Positions 4,901 to 6,137 of a DNA stretch of 6,137 nucleotides are shown piece after piece. Location of the stretch: NCBI GenBank assembly GCA_964484515.1, contig CAZAGT010000309.1, positions 1 through 6,137 on the forward strand, given 5' to 3'. Source of the DNA: CAZAGT01 sp964484515 (GTDB lineage Bacteria; Desulfobacterota; DSM-4660; Desulfatiglandales; HGW-15). Position 1 is the first letter of the stretch, and each line of letters begins with the position of its first letter. The notes under the pieces were generated by a model. The model saw only the letters and a program-made list of their open reading frames with translations, did no database searches and had not been told where the DNA came from. Both the position numbers and the translations under genes were made by a program.

Positions 4901-5022
4901 AACTCAGCCTCCGTTTAGGTAGTTAATAAATCGCTCCTGCCCGAAAGTACATCGGGTCAATCATGTATTCGCGCCGGTGATGAGGTGTACGCCGTTGCTT
5001 GAGACGCGGCACGGAGGTTAGA
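4901..5022. promoter_or_regulatory. Divergent intergenic region between the secreted-protein unit and the metal exporter
   Basis: About 120 bp separate two outward-facing genes, so promoters for both should lie here. I see GGAGG ribosome sites at each side (4908-4912 complement, 5013-5017), a small stem CCCGA/TCGGG (4940-4944, 4952-4956) and an A/T patch TTAATAAAT (4923-4931). No well-spaced -35/-10 pair stands out on either strand, and I do not recognise a metal-regulator operator. Confidence 0.4.
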
Positions 5023-6006
5023 ATGGTTTTAGAGGAGAGGCATCTCATGCCCGATCAACATCAGCATTGGGAGGGCCATATCCACGGCGCGCCGGACCAG
5101 GCCCTTCTGACGACGGAGCGCGGAATCCGCGCCGTCAAGTGGTCTTTCGTGGGGCTGACGGCAACCGCGCTCATCCAGACGACGATCGTTTGGCTATCGG
5201 GGAGCGTGGCCCTGCTTGCGGACACGATCCACAACTTCGGTGATGCCGGCACGACGCTGCCGCTATGGATCGCCTTCGTATTGGCGCGCCGTAAACCGAG
5301 TAAACGGTTTTCGTATGGTCTTGGCCGGGTCGAGGACCTCGCCGGCGTGGCTATCGTCCTGACCATCCTGGCCAGTGCGGCTCTTGCCGGGTATGAATCG
5401 ATTGACCGCATCTTTGAGCCGCGGGATGTGCGTCACCTCTGGACGGTTGCGGCCGCTGCGCTAGTCGGTTTCGTCGGCAACGAGGCGATAGCCAGGTTTC
5501 GGATCAAGGTGGGTGAGGAGATAGGAAGCGCGGCCCTGATCGCGGACGGCCGCCACGCCCACGCCGATGGGCTTACCAGTCTCGCGGTCCTCGGGGGCGC
5601 CCTGGGGATCTGGTGGGGATATCCCCTGGCCGACCCCATCGTGGGACTTCTCATCACCGCGGCCATCTTGCGGATTGTCTGGCAGGCCGGCAAATCGGTG
5701 TTCTCACGTCTATTGGACGGTGTGGACCCGGAGGTGATCGACGAGATCAGAGCGGCCACGGTAGGTGTTGGAGGCGTCGCGCAGGTGACCGGGGTGCGGG
5801 CGAGGTGGCTGGGGCACCGGCTTCACGCAGAACTGGAAATCGCCGTCAGACCGGGCCTGTCTGTCGAAGAGGGACACGAAGTCGCCGTCGAGGTGCGCAA
5901 AAAGTTGCTCGACCGGCTGCCGCATCTATCCGGGACGACCATCCATGTGGACCCCGTCAATGCCTCTGGGGCGGAATACCATGATAGAGAGGAGAAGCCT
6001 AATTGA
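5023..6006 (+). CDS. Cation diffusion facilitator (CDF) metal exporter, Zn/Cd type
   Basis: A 327-residue inner-membrane metal/proton antiporter of normal CDF length. A His-rich N-terminus (His 7, 13, 15, 19, 21) precedes six membrane segments at about 38-58, 60-88, 103-127, 139-159, 170-196 and 202-223, followed by a cytoplasmic ferredoxin-like domain (about 224-312). Segment 2 carries ADTIHNFGD, with His70 and Asp74. Segment 5 carries DGRHAHADGLTS, with His178 and Asp182. Two HxxxD motifs are the tetrahedral site typical of Zn/Cd exporters, whereas Mn or Fe members use DxxxD. Start choice: ATG 5023 has GGAGG 5 nt upstream. ATG 5047 (MPDQHQHWEGHIHG) also has AGGAG about 9 nt upstream and is a real alternative; TTG 4999 is unlikely. 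No partner genes follow within the window. Confidence 0.93.
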   Translation: MVLEERHLMPDQHQHWEGHIHGAPDQALLTTERGIRAVKWSFVGLTATALIQTTIVWLSGSVALLADTIHNFGDAGTTLPLWIAFVLARRKPSKRFSYGLGRVEDLAGVAIVLTILASAALAGYESIDRIFEPRDVRHLWTVAAAALVGFVGNEAIARFRIKVGEEIGSAALIADGRHAHADGLTSLAVLGGALGIWWGYPLADPIVGLLITAAILRIVWQAGKSVFSRLLDGVDPEVIDEIRAATVGVGGVAQVTGVRARWLGHRLHAELEIAVRPGLSVEEGHEVAVEVRKKLLDRLPHLSGTTIHVDPVNASGAEYHDREEKPN

Positions 6007-6137
6007 GCGAAGCGTCGATTAGGGAGCCTTCCGGGACCAGCTCGCCGCGGTCGGCTGAGGGATACACGGGGACGGATTTGTAACCCTAACGTTGCAAAAG
6101 TCGAGGATGCTGCAGATTCAAGGCGCCGAGGGTGCAG
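6007..6137. other. Intergenic tail, likely the edge of dispersed-repeat DNA
   Basis: No supported gene. ATACACGGGGACGGATTTG (6062-6080) and AACGTTGCAAAAGTCGAGG (6090-6108) both resemble phrases I associate with intergenic repeats in environmental bacterial genomes, but I cannot confirm copy number from one window. A 26-codon frame from TTG 6003, overlapping the exporter stop, has no other support. No clear terminator for the exporter is visible. Confidence 0.3.

Noticed and set aside
4955..4960. TTGACC on the minus strand as a -35 box for the secreted-protein unit
   Set aside because: No acceptable -10 hexamer lies 16-18 bp downstream; TTTATT is too far away at about 24 bp.
5613..5984. 123-codon plus-strand frame within the exporter gene
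   Set aside because: It is an Arg/Gly-rich shadow of the CDF gene in another frame.

Overview
The window looks like a piece of a moderately GC-rich, Gram-negative bacterial chromosome. Supporting signs are PAS-domain sensor proteins, secreted proteins with Sec signal peptides, strong AGGAGG-type ribosome binding sites, and intergenic repeats of the kind common in environmental Deltaproteobacteria, Nitrospirota and NC10-type genomes. I cannot fix the taxon from sequence alone.

Left part (1-2085, plus strand): the last 33 codons of a PAS-domain protein run in from the left edge. A gene-poor stretch of about 350 bp follows, built from short GGTTTCAGGTGTC-type repeats. It contains a palindromic repeat element (270-343) and then an inverted copy of the same GGTTTCAGGTGTC motif (423-441). 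Next is a 542-residue soluble PAS-PAS histidine kinase of the NarX/DegS-like (HisKA_3) class, with no response regulator beside it inside the window. Its C-terminus looks altered by a run of seven G.

Middle-left (2076-2743, plus): a compact toxin-antitoxin pair with its own likely promoter. A ribbon-helix-helix antitoxin overlaps a MazF/PemK endoribonuclease by 7 bp. Hairpins follow the toxin.

Centre (2744-3820): sparsely coding DNA. It holds one plausible small hypothetical gene (2999-3307) and a probable minus-strand gene remnant (3326-3637) interrupted by one TAG. Hairpins near 3717-3797 probably end transcription coming from the right.

Right-centre (3821-4900, minus): an apparent three-gene unit read right to left. 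It consists of a broken gene for a secreted protein (4624-4900), an intact secreted paralogue of about 146-152 residues (4096-4554), and a 71-residue cytoplasmic-looking protein with two cysteines (3821-4036). The broken copy carries a perfect ribosome site and signal peptide, but it has a one-base frameshift and an internal deletion of about 42 codons. The intact gene and the 71-residue gene are separated by an 11-bp perfect stem whose loop carries AGGAGGA. This cluster is the least familiar part of the window and the best candidate for something undescribed.

Right part (5023-6006, plus): a divergently transcribed cation diffusion facilitator (Zn/Cd-type metal exporter). The last 130 bp hold no convincing gene and look like the beginning of dispersed-repeat DNA.
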